Positions 1 through 8,238 of a stretch of DNA of 64,000 nucleotides are shown here, piece after piece. The stretch's first letter is position 1; each line of letters opens with the position of its first letter. A program made the translations under genes and the position numbers. The notes below the pieces were generated by a model. That model was not told the DNA's origin, did no database searches, and saw only the letters and a program-made list of their open reading frames with translations. The DNA lies in assembly GCF_002000055.1 (NCBI RefSeq), contig NZ_MVBD01000001.1, positions 186,001 through 250,000 on the forward strand, read 5' to 3'. The stretch is from Marinicella sediminis. GTDB lineage: Bacteria; Pseudomonadota; Gammaproteobacteria; Xanthomonadales; Marinicellaceae.

Positions 1-2
1 AG

Positions 3-584
3 TCACCACCTCGCGAACGATTGAATTTCATCATCGCCGTGTGTGCCATTCTGATTTCAGCGGCATCGTTTTATGCCACTTACCTGCAGGCAGATGCGGC
101 CAACAAACAAGTAAAAGCCATGACCATGCCGATGCTTCAATACGGTCATGGCAATGTGCTCAATGATGATGAACGGGTGGTGAATTTTTCTCTGATCAAT
201 GCCGGTGTGGGACCGGCACTGATCAACAGCGTGACTTTCTCTTATCAGGACAGGTCTTTTGATACGTTTTTTCAGGTCTTAAATCACTGTTGTCAGCAGG
301 TGGTCAAAGATTTTCTGGCTGCCAGTGAACAAAGGGATGAAGAAGTACCTCAATTCATCACCAGTCCGGTATTGAATACCATCCTGCCGGGTCAGGATCG
401 ATTGATGTTTATGCGCCTGAAATGGCATGAGAGTAATCAGGAGATGTGGAACCTGATCAACGAATTGCGGTTTGAAGTGACATTCCAAGCTTGTTATTGT
501 TCATTGCTGGATGAATGTTACCAAACCGATGAACAGTCACGGATCAAAGCAGTGGCCAGTTGTCCCGTAAACCGGAAAAATTAA
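3..584 (+). CDS. Membrane-anchored hypothetical protein (5' end may lie outside window)
   Basis: The frame is open to the left edge of the window. The first in-frame start candidate is a TTG at 21 with no Shine-Dalgarno sequence, so the true start is probably upstream and the entry is treated as partial. From residue 1 of the TTG start there is one hydrophobic segment (about 20 residues, FIIAVCAILISAASFYATYL), followed by a soluble domain of about 160 residues containing several cysteines (a CC pair near 90, and C, CYC and C near 155-165). This suggests a single N-terminal membrane anchor with a soluble domain outside the membrane. No family was recognised. It ends 75 bases before the sigma-factor gene and reads in the same direction, but nothing else links the two. 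Confidence 0.6.
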   Translation, partial: SPPRERLNFIIAVCAILISAASFYATYLQADAANKQVKAMTMPMLQYGHGNVLNDDERVVNFSLINAGVGPALINSVTFSYQDRSFDTFFQVLNHCCQQVVKDFLAASEQRDEEVPQFITSPVLNTILPGQDRLMFMRLKWHESNQEMWNLINELRFEVTFQACYCSLLDECYQTDEQSRIKAVASCPVNRKN

Positions 585-658
585 GTTTTTTCCGCTCTGG
601 ATGAAACCTTTTTGACCAGACTGGGTATAGTGGGGTATGAACAGTTTGAAACAACACC

Positions 659-1294
659 ATGCGCATCATGACCCAGACAAAGGCCGCTGATACCCGGCAA
701 AATCGGGTGGCCGACCTCGAAGAACGCAACTGGCTGGCGGCGCATCTGGGTGGCGATCAGCAGGCTTTTGCCCAACTGATGCAGGCTTATCGGAAGCCCT
801 TGTATTCATTTCTGGTGCGTCATGGCCTGGATACCAGGCACTGTGATGATTTGTTTCAGGACATTTTTCTCAAGATTCATAAATCAGCTCACCAATACCA
901 GGCCAGCAAACCTTTGAGTCCATGGATATTCACCATTGCGATCAACACACTGCGAGATTTTCAGCGAAAAAAGTCATTGCACCTGACCGTTGTGGAGGTC
1001 GCTGAAACCATTGAAGATGAACGGCCTGACCCGGAGCAATCCGCTCATTTGACTGAAACCATGGACTGGTTAGAAGAAGCGTTGGCCAGCCTGCCCAAAG
1101 CGCAGGCCGAAGCCATGACCCTGTCGATGGTCAAGGGGATGAAAATCAAAGACATTGGTGCAATGCTTGGGTTACCAGTGAACACCATCAAATCCCAATT
1201 ACGACGGGCGAAACAAAGTCTTATGTCAGCCTTCCAGGCCAGACAAACCCAACACCGGACTCAATCCAGTCCATCAGGAGTTACCCATGAATAA
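659..1294 (+). CDS. ECF-type RNA polymerase sigma factor
   Basis: A 211-residue sigma-70 family protein of the extracytoplasmic-function type, which redirects RNA polymerase to a stress or envelope regulon. Region 2 covers about residues 30-105, with the core-binding stretch around DDLFQDIFLKIHK and the -10 recognition helix around PWIFTIAINTLRDFQRKK. Region 4 covers about 135-190, with a helix-turn-helix in KIKDIGAMLGLPVNTIKSQL. The domain order and length are normal for the class. The start is uncertain: ATG at 659 and ATG at 668 both lack a good ribosome site. The stop codon overlaps the start of the next gene by 8 bases, so translation is probably coupled to its presumed anti-sigma factor. 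The downstream gene carries a zinc anti-sigma motif, which supports a cognate pair. Confidence 0.9.
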   Translation: MRIMTQTKAADTRQNRVADLEERNWLAAHLGGDQQAFAQLMQAYRKPLYSFLVRHGLDTRHCDDLFQDIFLKIHKSAHQYQASKPLSPWIFTIAINTLRDFQRKKSLHLTVVEVAETIEDERPDPEQSAHLTETMDWLEEALASLPKAQAEAMTLSMVKGMKIKDIGAMLGLPVNTIKSQLRRAKQSLMSAFQARQTQHRTQSSPSGVTHE

Positions 1295-4052
1295 ATGCGA
1301 TCACATCAAAGCCCGGTTGCTTGATCTGGATGTGTCGTTACCCATCCGGGACGCCACCCTGAAGCAACACCTTGAACAATGTACAGATTGTGCTGCTTAT
1401 CATGCTGAATGGGTGGCATTGCAACAACAACTGGATCAACTGCCTGAGCATGACGTCAGTGATGATGTATTTGCCCGGACCCTGGCAGCTGTCAATAAAA
1501 ATCAGGTGGCCAAGCCTCAGCGCCGCCTTAACCCCGGATGGGCCACAGGTCTGGCTGCATCATTTGTGTTGGTGGCGGTTGCCGGCCTGTTATACAACAA
1601 CCAGCTGGGTGAGTTTCAGGCCGATTTTTCACAGGCCCCGATCGATGGTGTCAATCAGTCAGTCGAACGGGAAGAAGCCGAAACACAGAATTCTCCGTTG
1701 GTGACGTTCAGTGCTGATGCGGCCCCTGAAGCCAGTGCCGATGGATTTTACCGGCAACGCAATCAGCCAATTGAAGAACCAGCATCCATGTCGGAAAAAA
1801 CCGCAGCGCTGGCTAAAGAAGAGCAGCTTGTTGGTGATAGGGACCAGGATGAAGACTCTTCAGCTGAACGGATCGTGATCACCGGATCACGGATCAGTCG
1901 TCAAGATGTGGCAGCAGATTTGGTCGAAGAGGAAGTCGAGATGCCAGCAGTTGCTGTGGCCCCGCCGTTGATGGATGAGTTGCAAGCGGATCATAACAGT
2001 ATGACAACGGCGTCAGATTCGGTTGTTGAGCGACTTACAAAAAACAACGCCCATCCGGACAATGTGTCGGCAGATAAAGCTTTACGCAGAAAACCCAATT
2101 CTGAAGCATTGCTGGAGCAGTTGGAAGTCTCCAGAGCTGCCTCAGAAAGCCCCTTTACGGATGATGACAAACTGGATTCAGCGCACAAGGAACAGCAGCA
2201 AATACCGGCAGGTCCTGTGGTTGAACCGGCCAAACCACAACCCAGGCTATTACAGGAACTGGGCTATGAAGTACCAGCTGAGTTGGACAGAATGGGCAGA
2301 GAAAACCGCTTATCGGCTGCCGCTCACATGACAGAAGGCAAACAAGCAGCGAGCGCTTCAGCATTCAAACCTGGCAGCAGAGGCGAGATAGACCGGGTGA
2401 AACAGAAAAAGGATGTCTCGAAAAAGCAGGTTTCAGGCGCTGGATTGCCAGCACCCACCGGGCCTGACGGTTCCCAAAGAGGTCTTCACGCCCAGGCTGC
2501 AGATGCCTGGCTGGAACAGCGGCAAAATACCTCAGGGCTGAGTTTTAAACAAGCCACTGGTTATTGGGCCAATACCTATCTGCCGGGTGATCCGCAGATG
2601 CGTTGGATTCAGGCTCAGCTGCTGGCCTCAGGGCTGCAGGATTTGCCTCAGCCAATGGATCATCTCCAACCTTTCGATACCCCGCAAAACGCTCCATTGG
2701 CACTGTATGTCAGCAGTGATTTGGCCGCTGTTGATCCAGTCTCAACTAACGGAACCCGGATGCGACTTCAGGTGGGTATCCAGGCCAGTGAACACCAGGG
2801 TGGTCACCGCACTGCATTGAACCTCGCAGTGGTGCTCGACATCAGTCCACAGACCAGTGAGTCGGCGGTCCGCGCATTGTTGGCCGCTCTGCTGAAACAC
2901 AAACAACCTGGTGATCAGATCAGTGTGTATCACACCGGCCCGTCCGGACAGCAGGGTAGTCTGTTGTTGAAACCAGTGGATTTCCGTCATGGACCGGTTC
3001 AATTGATGCTGAATCAATTGTTCAGTGAACCAACAGATGCTTTACAGTTATTCTGGCCGCTTGAACAGGTTTTGCCCGCAGCCGGCGCCTGGCTGCAGCA
3101 GCATGACAACCCCAAAGCTGTGTTGGGTTCCAGTGCCTTATGGTTGATTACTGACAAGGATCAGCAAGCATTGCCAGCCATGGAATACTGGGTACAACAA
3201 CAGGCCACCAATGGCATCAGTTTCAATACCCTGTCGCTGAGCAATGATGACCCGGGCAGACAGTTACAGCGGCTGGCTCTGGTTGGTCAGGGTCACCACC
3301 ATGTGCTGGCCGGTATAACAGATGCGGATCGGGTGGTTCAGGCTCAATTGAAAGCGGCTTCGCGAGCAGTGGCCAGGGCTCTGCGTCTGCAAATCCGTCT
3401 GGCAGACGGGGTAGAACTGATTGATGTGCTCGGTTCACATGCGCTGAACGAATTGCAGGCCAGACAAGTCAGGGCAGCTGAACAAAGTCTGGATCAACGA
3501 ATGGCGGCCAACCACGGTATCCAGGCAGACCGGGGTGAAGATGATGAAGGCATTCAGATCATCATCCCCAACTTTTTTGCCGGAGACACCCATGTGATCA
3601 TGTTGGATGTGCTGGTCAAACAGCCTGGTACCGTGGCTGATGTTAAGTTGAAATACAAAGACCTGATCCAGCTGCGCAATGCGCAAATCTCCCAACAGTT
3701 CAACCTTGAGCGTGGTAGCCGAACCATGGGTCAGCTGGAGCGGAATGTATTGAAAAACCATCTGGCTCATCACTTTGCTGAGGCGTTTACCCATGCGGCA
3801 TCACTCATCCGGGCCGGACATACTGAACAGGCCATTCAACAGCTGCAACAGCTGCATGATGTCTACCGTGGTCTGCGACAACGGATCACCGGCTGGCAAA
3901 GCGACGATGAACTGCAGGCCGATGAACGGGTCATTGAACAGTACCTCGCATTGCTCCGCCAGCAAGCCATGACCAACGACGGTTCAGCGGTCTGGCTGGC
4001 CCAAGCCTTGCAGTTAGCCGGTTGGTATAAACACCCGGGGCATGGCCCATGA
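1287..4052 (+). CDS. Anti-sigma zinc-finger / von Willebrand factor A fusion protein
   Basis: A 921-residue protein combining a cytoplasmic anti-sigma head with a large external part. Residues 1-50 carry the ZAS-type motif H28-x3-C32-x2-C35. Residues 85-103 form one membrane helix. A long acidic, low-complexity linker (about 105-420) contains RIVITGSRISRQDV at 195-208, which resembles the N-terminal plug signature of TonB-dependent receptors. A VWA domain follows (about 505-700) and then a YfbK/DUF3520-like C-terminal domain (about 700-920). The metal site is degenerate: D518-I-S520-P-Q522 instead of DxSxS. It overlaps the sigma gene by 8 bases. Inference: it tethers the sigma factor at the membrane and senses an envelope signal through the VWA part. 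The head and VWA calls are firm; the role is not. Confidence 0.85.
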   Translation: MNKCDHIKARLLDLDVSLPIRDATLKQHLEQCTDCAAYHAEWVALQQQLDQLPEHDVSDDVFARTLAAVNKNQVAKPQRRLNPGWATGLAASFVLVAVAGLLYNNQLGEFQADFSQAPIDGVNQSVEREEAETQNSPLVTFSADAAPEASADGFYRQRNQPIEEPASMSEKTAALAKEEQLVGDRDQDEDSSAERIVITGSRISRQDVAADLVEEEVEMPAVAVAPPLMDELQADHNSMTTASDSVVERLTKNNAHPDNVSADKALRRKPNSEALLEQLEVSRAASESPFTDDDKLDSAHKEQQQIPAGPVVEPAKPQPRLLQELGYEVPAELDRMGRENRLSAAAHMTEGKQAASASAFKPGSRGEIDRVKQKKDVSKKQVSGAGLPAPTGPDGSQRGLHAQAADAWLEQRQNTSGLSFKQATGYWANTYLPGDPQMRWIQAQLLASGLQDLPQPMDHLQPFDTPQNAPLALYVSSDLAAVDPVSTNGTRMRLQVGIQASEHQGGHRTALNLAVVLDISPQTSESAVRALLAALLKHKQPGDQISVYHTGPSGQQGSLLLKPVDFRHGPVQLMLNQLFSEPTDALQLFWPLEQVLPAAGAWLQQHDNPKAVLGSSALWLITDKDQQALPAMEYWVQQQATNGISFNTLSLSNDDPGRQLQRLALVGQGHHHVLAGITDADRVVQAQLKAASRAVARALRLQIRLADGVELIDVLGSHALNELQARQVRAAEQSLDQRMAANHGIQADRGEDDEGIQIIIPNFFAGDTHVIMLDVLVKQPGTVADVKLKYKDLIQLRNAQISQQFNLERGSRTMGQLERNVLKNHLAHHFAEAFTHAASLIRAGHTEQAIQQLQQLHDVYRGLRQRITGWQSDDELQADERVIEQYLALLRQQAMTNDGSAVWLAQALQLAGWYKHPGHGP

Positions 4053-4139
4053 CCAAATTCACTGCATAAACACTGATTTTTATTCTTTTTTACACCATTA
4101 ACCAGGATGCTTTGCCATCCTGAACAGGAGGGCTTTGCC

Positions 4140-7100
4140 ATGAAAAACCTCACCTTTTTATTATTCACCATACTGATGTGGTCGTGTCTGACAGCTACAG
4201 CAGATGATCAACCCATCGAGTCCGGTGACGTACGGGTCAATTTGCAGCATTACATTCAGTTGATTGAAGCGGCCAGGGACCCTCAGCTGCCTGCACCGGT
4301 GGCCTATGCCATTGGGCAAGCCGACCTTGAGGTTCAACTGACCGAACAGCCTGACCGCACAAATGCCAGGATCAAATTGCAAACCACTCTGGAAGTGTTT
4401 GCAGATGAATGGACCGTGGTGCCCTTATTACCAGTGGGTACGGCCATCAGTCTGGTGGCCATCGATGGTCGGCCTGTGCAATTGACACAGCGTGCTGAGT
4501 GGTTGTCCTGGAGTACACGACAGTCAGGCACCTATACCCTGTTGCTGGAATACGCCATTGATGCGGTGCGTTCACAGCAGGGATATGTGTTGCCTGTTCC
4601 GGTACCGAGGTCTTCTTCGGCAGCGTTGCGTCTGAACTATACAGGTGATCCGTTGGATGTGGCAGTGATTCCGGCCACTGCTGTGCAGTCTGGTCAAGCA
4701 GGCGAACAACAACAGATCACTGCCAGGATTCCCAGCACCACGGCTTTGTTGCTGACCTGGCGGGTGCCGGAACAAAGTGGTTATGTGATCAGCCGGGCCA
4801 ACTATGCCGGAGAATGGCATGATGATGCGTTGACCCTGGTGGCCGATTACCAGGTGGATGTGCTCAGTGGTGAGCAGATGCAATTACCGGTACTGGCCAA
4901 TACTGTGGTGTTGCATGATGTACACATTGATGGTCAGCCGGCCACTGTGCTGAATAAAGACGACCACTTTCAGGTGATGTTACAGGGCCGTGGGATGCAC
5001 CAGATACAAGTCACTTTCCAGGTGCCGGTCGAACAACACTCCGGGCCACCCAAAGTGGTGATTCCGACACCGGAAGTGGCGATTTCTGCATTCAGTCTGC
5101 AATTGCCAGGACGCAAAGAAGTGAGTTTTTTTCCGGCAACTCAGGTCACCAGTGAACAGCAGGATGAACACACCATTGCCAGAGGTTTTGTGCCCTTGAC
5201 CAATGAAGTTGAGATCAGCTGGATTGATGCGGTGCCCAATGACATGGCCACCGGCTGGCGCGCCAATGCGAACATTTATCATGCTTTTTCAGCCGAAGAA
5301 GGGGTGCTCTATGGCCGTGGTTTGCTGGATTATGAGATCACCCAGGGAGAGACTTCGGTGTTGTCTTTCACAGTGCCGGCCGACAGCCAGATCAACCGCC
5401 TGTCGAGTCAGACTGCGGCGGTATCTGATTGGCAGGAAAGCGTTGATGGAGAATTGAAAACCATCACCGTCTATCTGGATCGAAAAGTCAACGGTGCTTT
5501 TCAATTGCAACTGGCATATGAACAATTGCTGGCCACTTCCGGTGGCGAAGGCCAACCGGGCGTTGCCATCAAGGTGCCATTGATCAAAGCATTGGAAATG
5601 CACCGGCAACGAGGCATCGTGGCTTTGCTGGTCGGCCAGGAATTGACCCTTAAGCCGGTGAATGAACAGGGGGTAACCCGGGTCGGAGAGAATCAGATCC
5701 CCGCCATATTCAGAGACCAGATCGCTCAGACCATTGCCCACACCTTTAAGTATGCCATTGAGTTGCCTCAGTTGTCAGTGATCACCATGGCGCCCGAACG
5801 TCAACAGGGTAAATATGATGCTCAGGTAGACACCCTGATCTCTTTGGGTGAAGTGACGCTTCGGGGCAGTGCTGGTATTCGTTTGGATGTCAAGTCTGGC
5901 AGCCTGGTGGCGGTTTCATTGAGTCTGCCTGAGGGCGTTAATGTGTTGAACGTTTCCGGTCCGTCTATCCGCCAACACCGCATTGTGGACCAACAGGATC
6001 AACAACACATCGAAGTCGAATTTACCCAGGAAATGAAGGGACAGTTTCAGCTGGAGGTAAATTACGAACACATTTTATCCGATCAACAATCTGCTGTTGC
6101 GGTGCCAACCATCACCGTTGGTGGTGCAGAGGTGCAACACGGCCGGATTGCGGTTGAAGCATTGACTGCGGTGGAAATCCAAGCAACGAAGACCAAACAC
6201 CTGTCTACGCTGGCGATCAATGAGCTGCCTCAGCAGCTGGTGTTAAAAACCACCAATCCGATCCTGCTGTCTTATAAATACGTCAATGCCGATCAACCTC
6301 ATCAACTGAGCCTGAGCATGACCCGTCATGAAGAATTGGCAGTCCAGGTGGCTGCGATTGAAACCGCCCGCTATCAGACGCTGATCACCAGTGATGGTCT
6401 GGCAGTTACCACAGCGCGTTTTCAGGTGCGCAACAGCCGGCAGCAGTTTTTACGGCTGAGTTTGCCAGCAGGCTCTGATGTGTGGTCAGTGTTTGTTGAT
6501 GGTCAGGCGGAAAAACCTGCCAGAGCGGGCGCACACGGAGCCGGAACCGATCACGATATCCTGATCAAAATGCTCAATGCCACCACGGGATTTCCGGTGG
6601 AAGTGATTTATGCCACACCACTGGATTCACTGGGCCTGATGGGCCAGATTCAAGCCCGTTTGCCGCAGCCGGATATGGTGGTCACCCAATCTGAATGGGA
6701 TGTGTTCCTGCCACAGGGGCCGGATTATTATGGCATTGACAGCAATCTGCAGGTGCGTTTACAGAACCGCCAGGTTAACCCCAGGGCATTGACCGCGGAA
6801 TCAATGGCAGACCGGCGGCACCAACCTTTGCGTTTACAGGTGCCACAACAAGGGGTGCAGTTCAGTTTTGAAAAACTGTATGCCAACCAATCAAGTGATG
6901 CGGCTTATGTGCACATTCGCTATGCAGCAGCAGAAGCAAGCCGCGGCGGGCAGGTGATCAGTGTTTTGAGTGTGTTGTTGATTTGGCTGGCCATCTTTGC
7001 CATGCATTCAGGACGCTTCGGCTGGCCGGTGTTGGCCCCTGTGTTACTGGCCGGATCGATGGGTCTGATTGGGTCTCTGGGCTTTTTACCTGCCAGTCCC

Positions 7101-7184
7101 GTTGTGCCTTTGGTGTTGATCCTGATCGGTGGTGTGATGTTTGTCATACATCTGGTCTGGCCACGGCTGCGGAGACGGGCCTGA
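4140..7184 (+). CDS. Very large exported, C-terminally membrane-anchored protein
   Basis: A 1014-residue protein. The start at 4140 is chosen over an in-frame ATG at 4107 because a strong AGGAGG lies just before it and it opens with a clear signal peptide (MKNLTFLLFTILMWSCLTATA). The mature part is about 900 residues rich in beta-strand-like alternation, in several similar blocks with recurring strand patterns. The end has about three hydrophobic helices (about 935-1010) and a basic RLRRRA tail, so most of the protein should lie in the periplasm, anchored at its C terminus. No named family was recognised. It follows the anti-sigma/VWA gene by 87 bases and reads in the same direction. The most economical idea is that it is the periplasmic partner or sensor of that system. 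Confidence 0.8.
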   Translation: MKNLTFLLFTILMWSCLTATADDQPIESGDVRVNLQHYIQLIEAARDPQLPAPVAYAIGQADLEVQLTEQPDRTNARIKLQTTLEVFADEWTVVPLLPVGTAISLVAIDGRPVQLTQRAEWLSWSTRQSGTYTLLLEYAIDAVRSQQGYVLPVPVPRSSSAALRLNYTGDPLDVAVIPATAVQSGQAGEQQQITARIPSTTALLLTWRVPEQSGYVISRANYAGEWHDDALTLVADYQVDVLSGEQMQLPVLANTVVLHDVHIDGQPATVLNKDDHFQVMLQGRGMHQIQVTFQVPVEQHSGPPKVVIPTPEVAISAFSLQLPGRKEVSFFPATQVTSEQQDEHTIARGFVPLTNEVEISWIDAVPNDMATGWRANANIYHAFSAEEGVLYGRGLLDYEITQGETSVLSFTVPADSQINRLSSQTAAVSDWQESVDGELKTITVYLDRKVNGAFQLQLAYEQLLATSGGEGQPGVAIKVPLIKALEMHRQRGIVALLVGQELTLKPVNEQGVTRVGENQIPAIFRDQIAQTIAHTFKYAIELPQLSVITMAPERQQGKYDAQVDTLISLGEVTLRGSAGIRLDVKSGSLVAVSLSLPEGVNVLNVSGPSIRQHRIVDQQDQQHIEVEFTQEMKGQFQLEVNYEHILSDQQSAVAVPTITVGGAEVQHGRIAVEALTAVEIQATKTKHLSTLAINELPQQLVLKTTNPILLSYKYVNADQPHQLSLSMTRHEELAVQVAAIETARYQTLITSDGLAVTTARFQVRNSRQQFLRLSLPAGSDVWSVFVDGQAEKPARAGAHGAGTDHDILIKMLNATTGFPVEVIYATPLDSLGLMGQIQARLPQPDMVVTQSEWDVFLPQGPDYYGIDSNLQVRLQNRQVNPRALTAESMADRRHQPLRLQVPQQGVQFSFEKLYANQSSDAAYVHIRYAAAEASRGGQVISVLSVLLIWLAIFAMHSGRFGWPVLAPVLLAGSMGLIGSLGFLPASPVVPLVLILIGGVMFVIHLVWPRLRRRA

Positions 7185-7193
7185 GCAATTTGC

Positions 7194-7228
7194 AACCAGT
7201 CATCCCACAACGTGTGGGCTGACTGGTT
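7194..7228. terminator. Strong hairpin between convergent genes
   Basis: Nine-base arms AACCAGTCA and TGACTGGTT enclose a second perfect stem, CCCACA-ACG-TGTGGG. It lies between the large exported protein and the convergent methyltransferase gene and touches the latter's stop codon. There is no clear T-run on either strand, so a transcription end is inferred from position and stem strength only. Confidence 0.5.
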
Positions 7229-8001
7229 CATTCTGGTTTGCTGGCCAGGATACTGTACACCAGAGGGGCCCGGTGGTTTTGATGGATCAGATAATAGCGG
7301 CCGGGTTGTTGTTCTTGCATATCGGCAAAACAATTGTACGGACTGTAATCAAATTCTTCCACCCGTTCAATTTTCAGTCCAGCAGTCACCAGTGCGGTGA
7401 TCACTGAACCCATGGGGTGGGCCCACACGGCAAATTCATGTTCACTGCCATCACAGTTTTCCGTATAGGTGTCTTCCTGTGATACATCGGGTTCGGTTTT
7501 ATGGAAATACTCATATCCCGCCAGTAAATCTATCACTGGATGAAATTCTGCCAGATAAAGACGTCCACCAGGTTTAAGGCATTTGGCCACCACCTGTGCC
7601 CAATGGTCCATGTCCGGCAGCCAGCACAAGGCGCCATAGGAAGTGTAAACCACATCGAACAACTGTTCATTGTGCCTGCCATAATCGTACACATCGGTGC
7701 TGATGAATTTGGCATCCAGACCGGTTTGTAATTGTAACTCCCGGGCTTTGTCAATCGCAGTATCGGAAATGTCCACCCCGGTGACCGATGCGCCCAGGCG
7801 GGCCCAGGAAAGGGAGTCCAGGCCAAAATGACATTGCAGGTGCAACAACGTCAGGCCATCAACGTCGCCCAGCCCGTTCAGTTCGATTTCATTGAGTGAT
7901 GTTTGTCCTGCCAGAAAGCCAGGCACATCATAAAATTTTGAATTGAAATGGGTTTCAACCCGTTGATTCCATGATTGTTTGTTGGTTTCAAAATAAGACA
8001 T
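7228..8001 (-). CDS. Class I SAM-dependent methyltransferase
   Basis: A 257-residue soluble protein with the Rossmann methyltransferase fold. The glycine-containing SAM-binding motif I is at about 50-65 (LLHLQCHFGLDSLSWARLGA), followed by VTGVDIS (motif II acidic residue) and a post-motif FDVVYTSYGALCWLPD. KPGGRLYLAEFHP resembles the family's motif III. These features match the UbiE/Methyltransf_11 group of small-molecule methyltransferases; the substrate cannot be read from sequence. It stands alone, convergent with the exported protein gene on its left and divergent from the secreted propeller protein on its right. Confidence 0.85.
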   Translation of the reverse strand: MSYFETNKQSWNQRVETHFNSKFYDVPGFLAGQTSLNEIELNGLGDVDGLTLLHLQCHFGLDSLSWARLGASVTGVDISDTAIDKARELQLQTGLDAKFISTDVYDYGRHNEQLFDVVYTSYGALCWLPDMDHWAQVVAKCLKPGGRLYLAEFHPVIDLLAGYEYFHKTEPDVSQEDTYTENCDGSEHEFAVWAHPMGSVITALVTAGLKIERVEEFDYSPYNCFADMQEQQPGRYYLIHQNHRAPLVYSILASKPE

Positions 8002-8166
8002 CAGGCGGTCGGCAAAAAACCAAATTTTAACACATGATGAAATGGGCTCAGTTGTGGAATTGTGATTGAGGTCTCTTTTAAACCTGTCTGTTGGGGCTAG
8101 AATGAAATGGAAGGGTTGGCTTCAGGCGATGTTTTGACCATCGCTGATTAATACAATCATCAATGC

Positions 8167-8216
8167 ACGATCCTCCGTTGGGCGGCTGTTCTCCAGCCCG
8201 GCTGGAGGATCGTTTT
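8167..8216 (+). terminator. Terminator-like hairpin in the 5' leader of the propeller gene
   Basis: Arms ACGATCC-TCC and GGA-GGATCGT pair perfectly (10 base pairs). They surround an inner GGGC/GCCC stem and are followed by TTTT at 8213-8216. The structure ends only 22 bases before the start codon of the downstream gene and no gene lies upstream on the same strand. It is therefore either an attenuator or a structured leader rather than an ordinary gene-end terminator. No known riboswitch was recognised. Confidence 0.55.
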
Positions 8217-8238
8217 GCGTTAAGTGGGATAGAAAAAT

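Noticed and set aside
4107-4139. Earlier ATG for the large exported protein
   Set aside because: It would add 11 residues ahead of the signal peptide and put the AGGAGG site inside the coding region.
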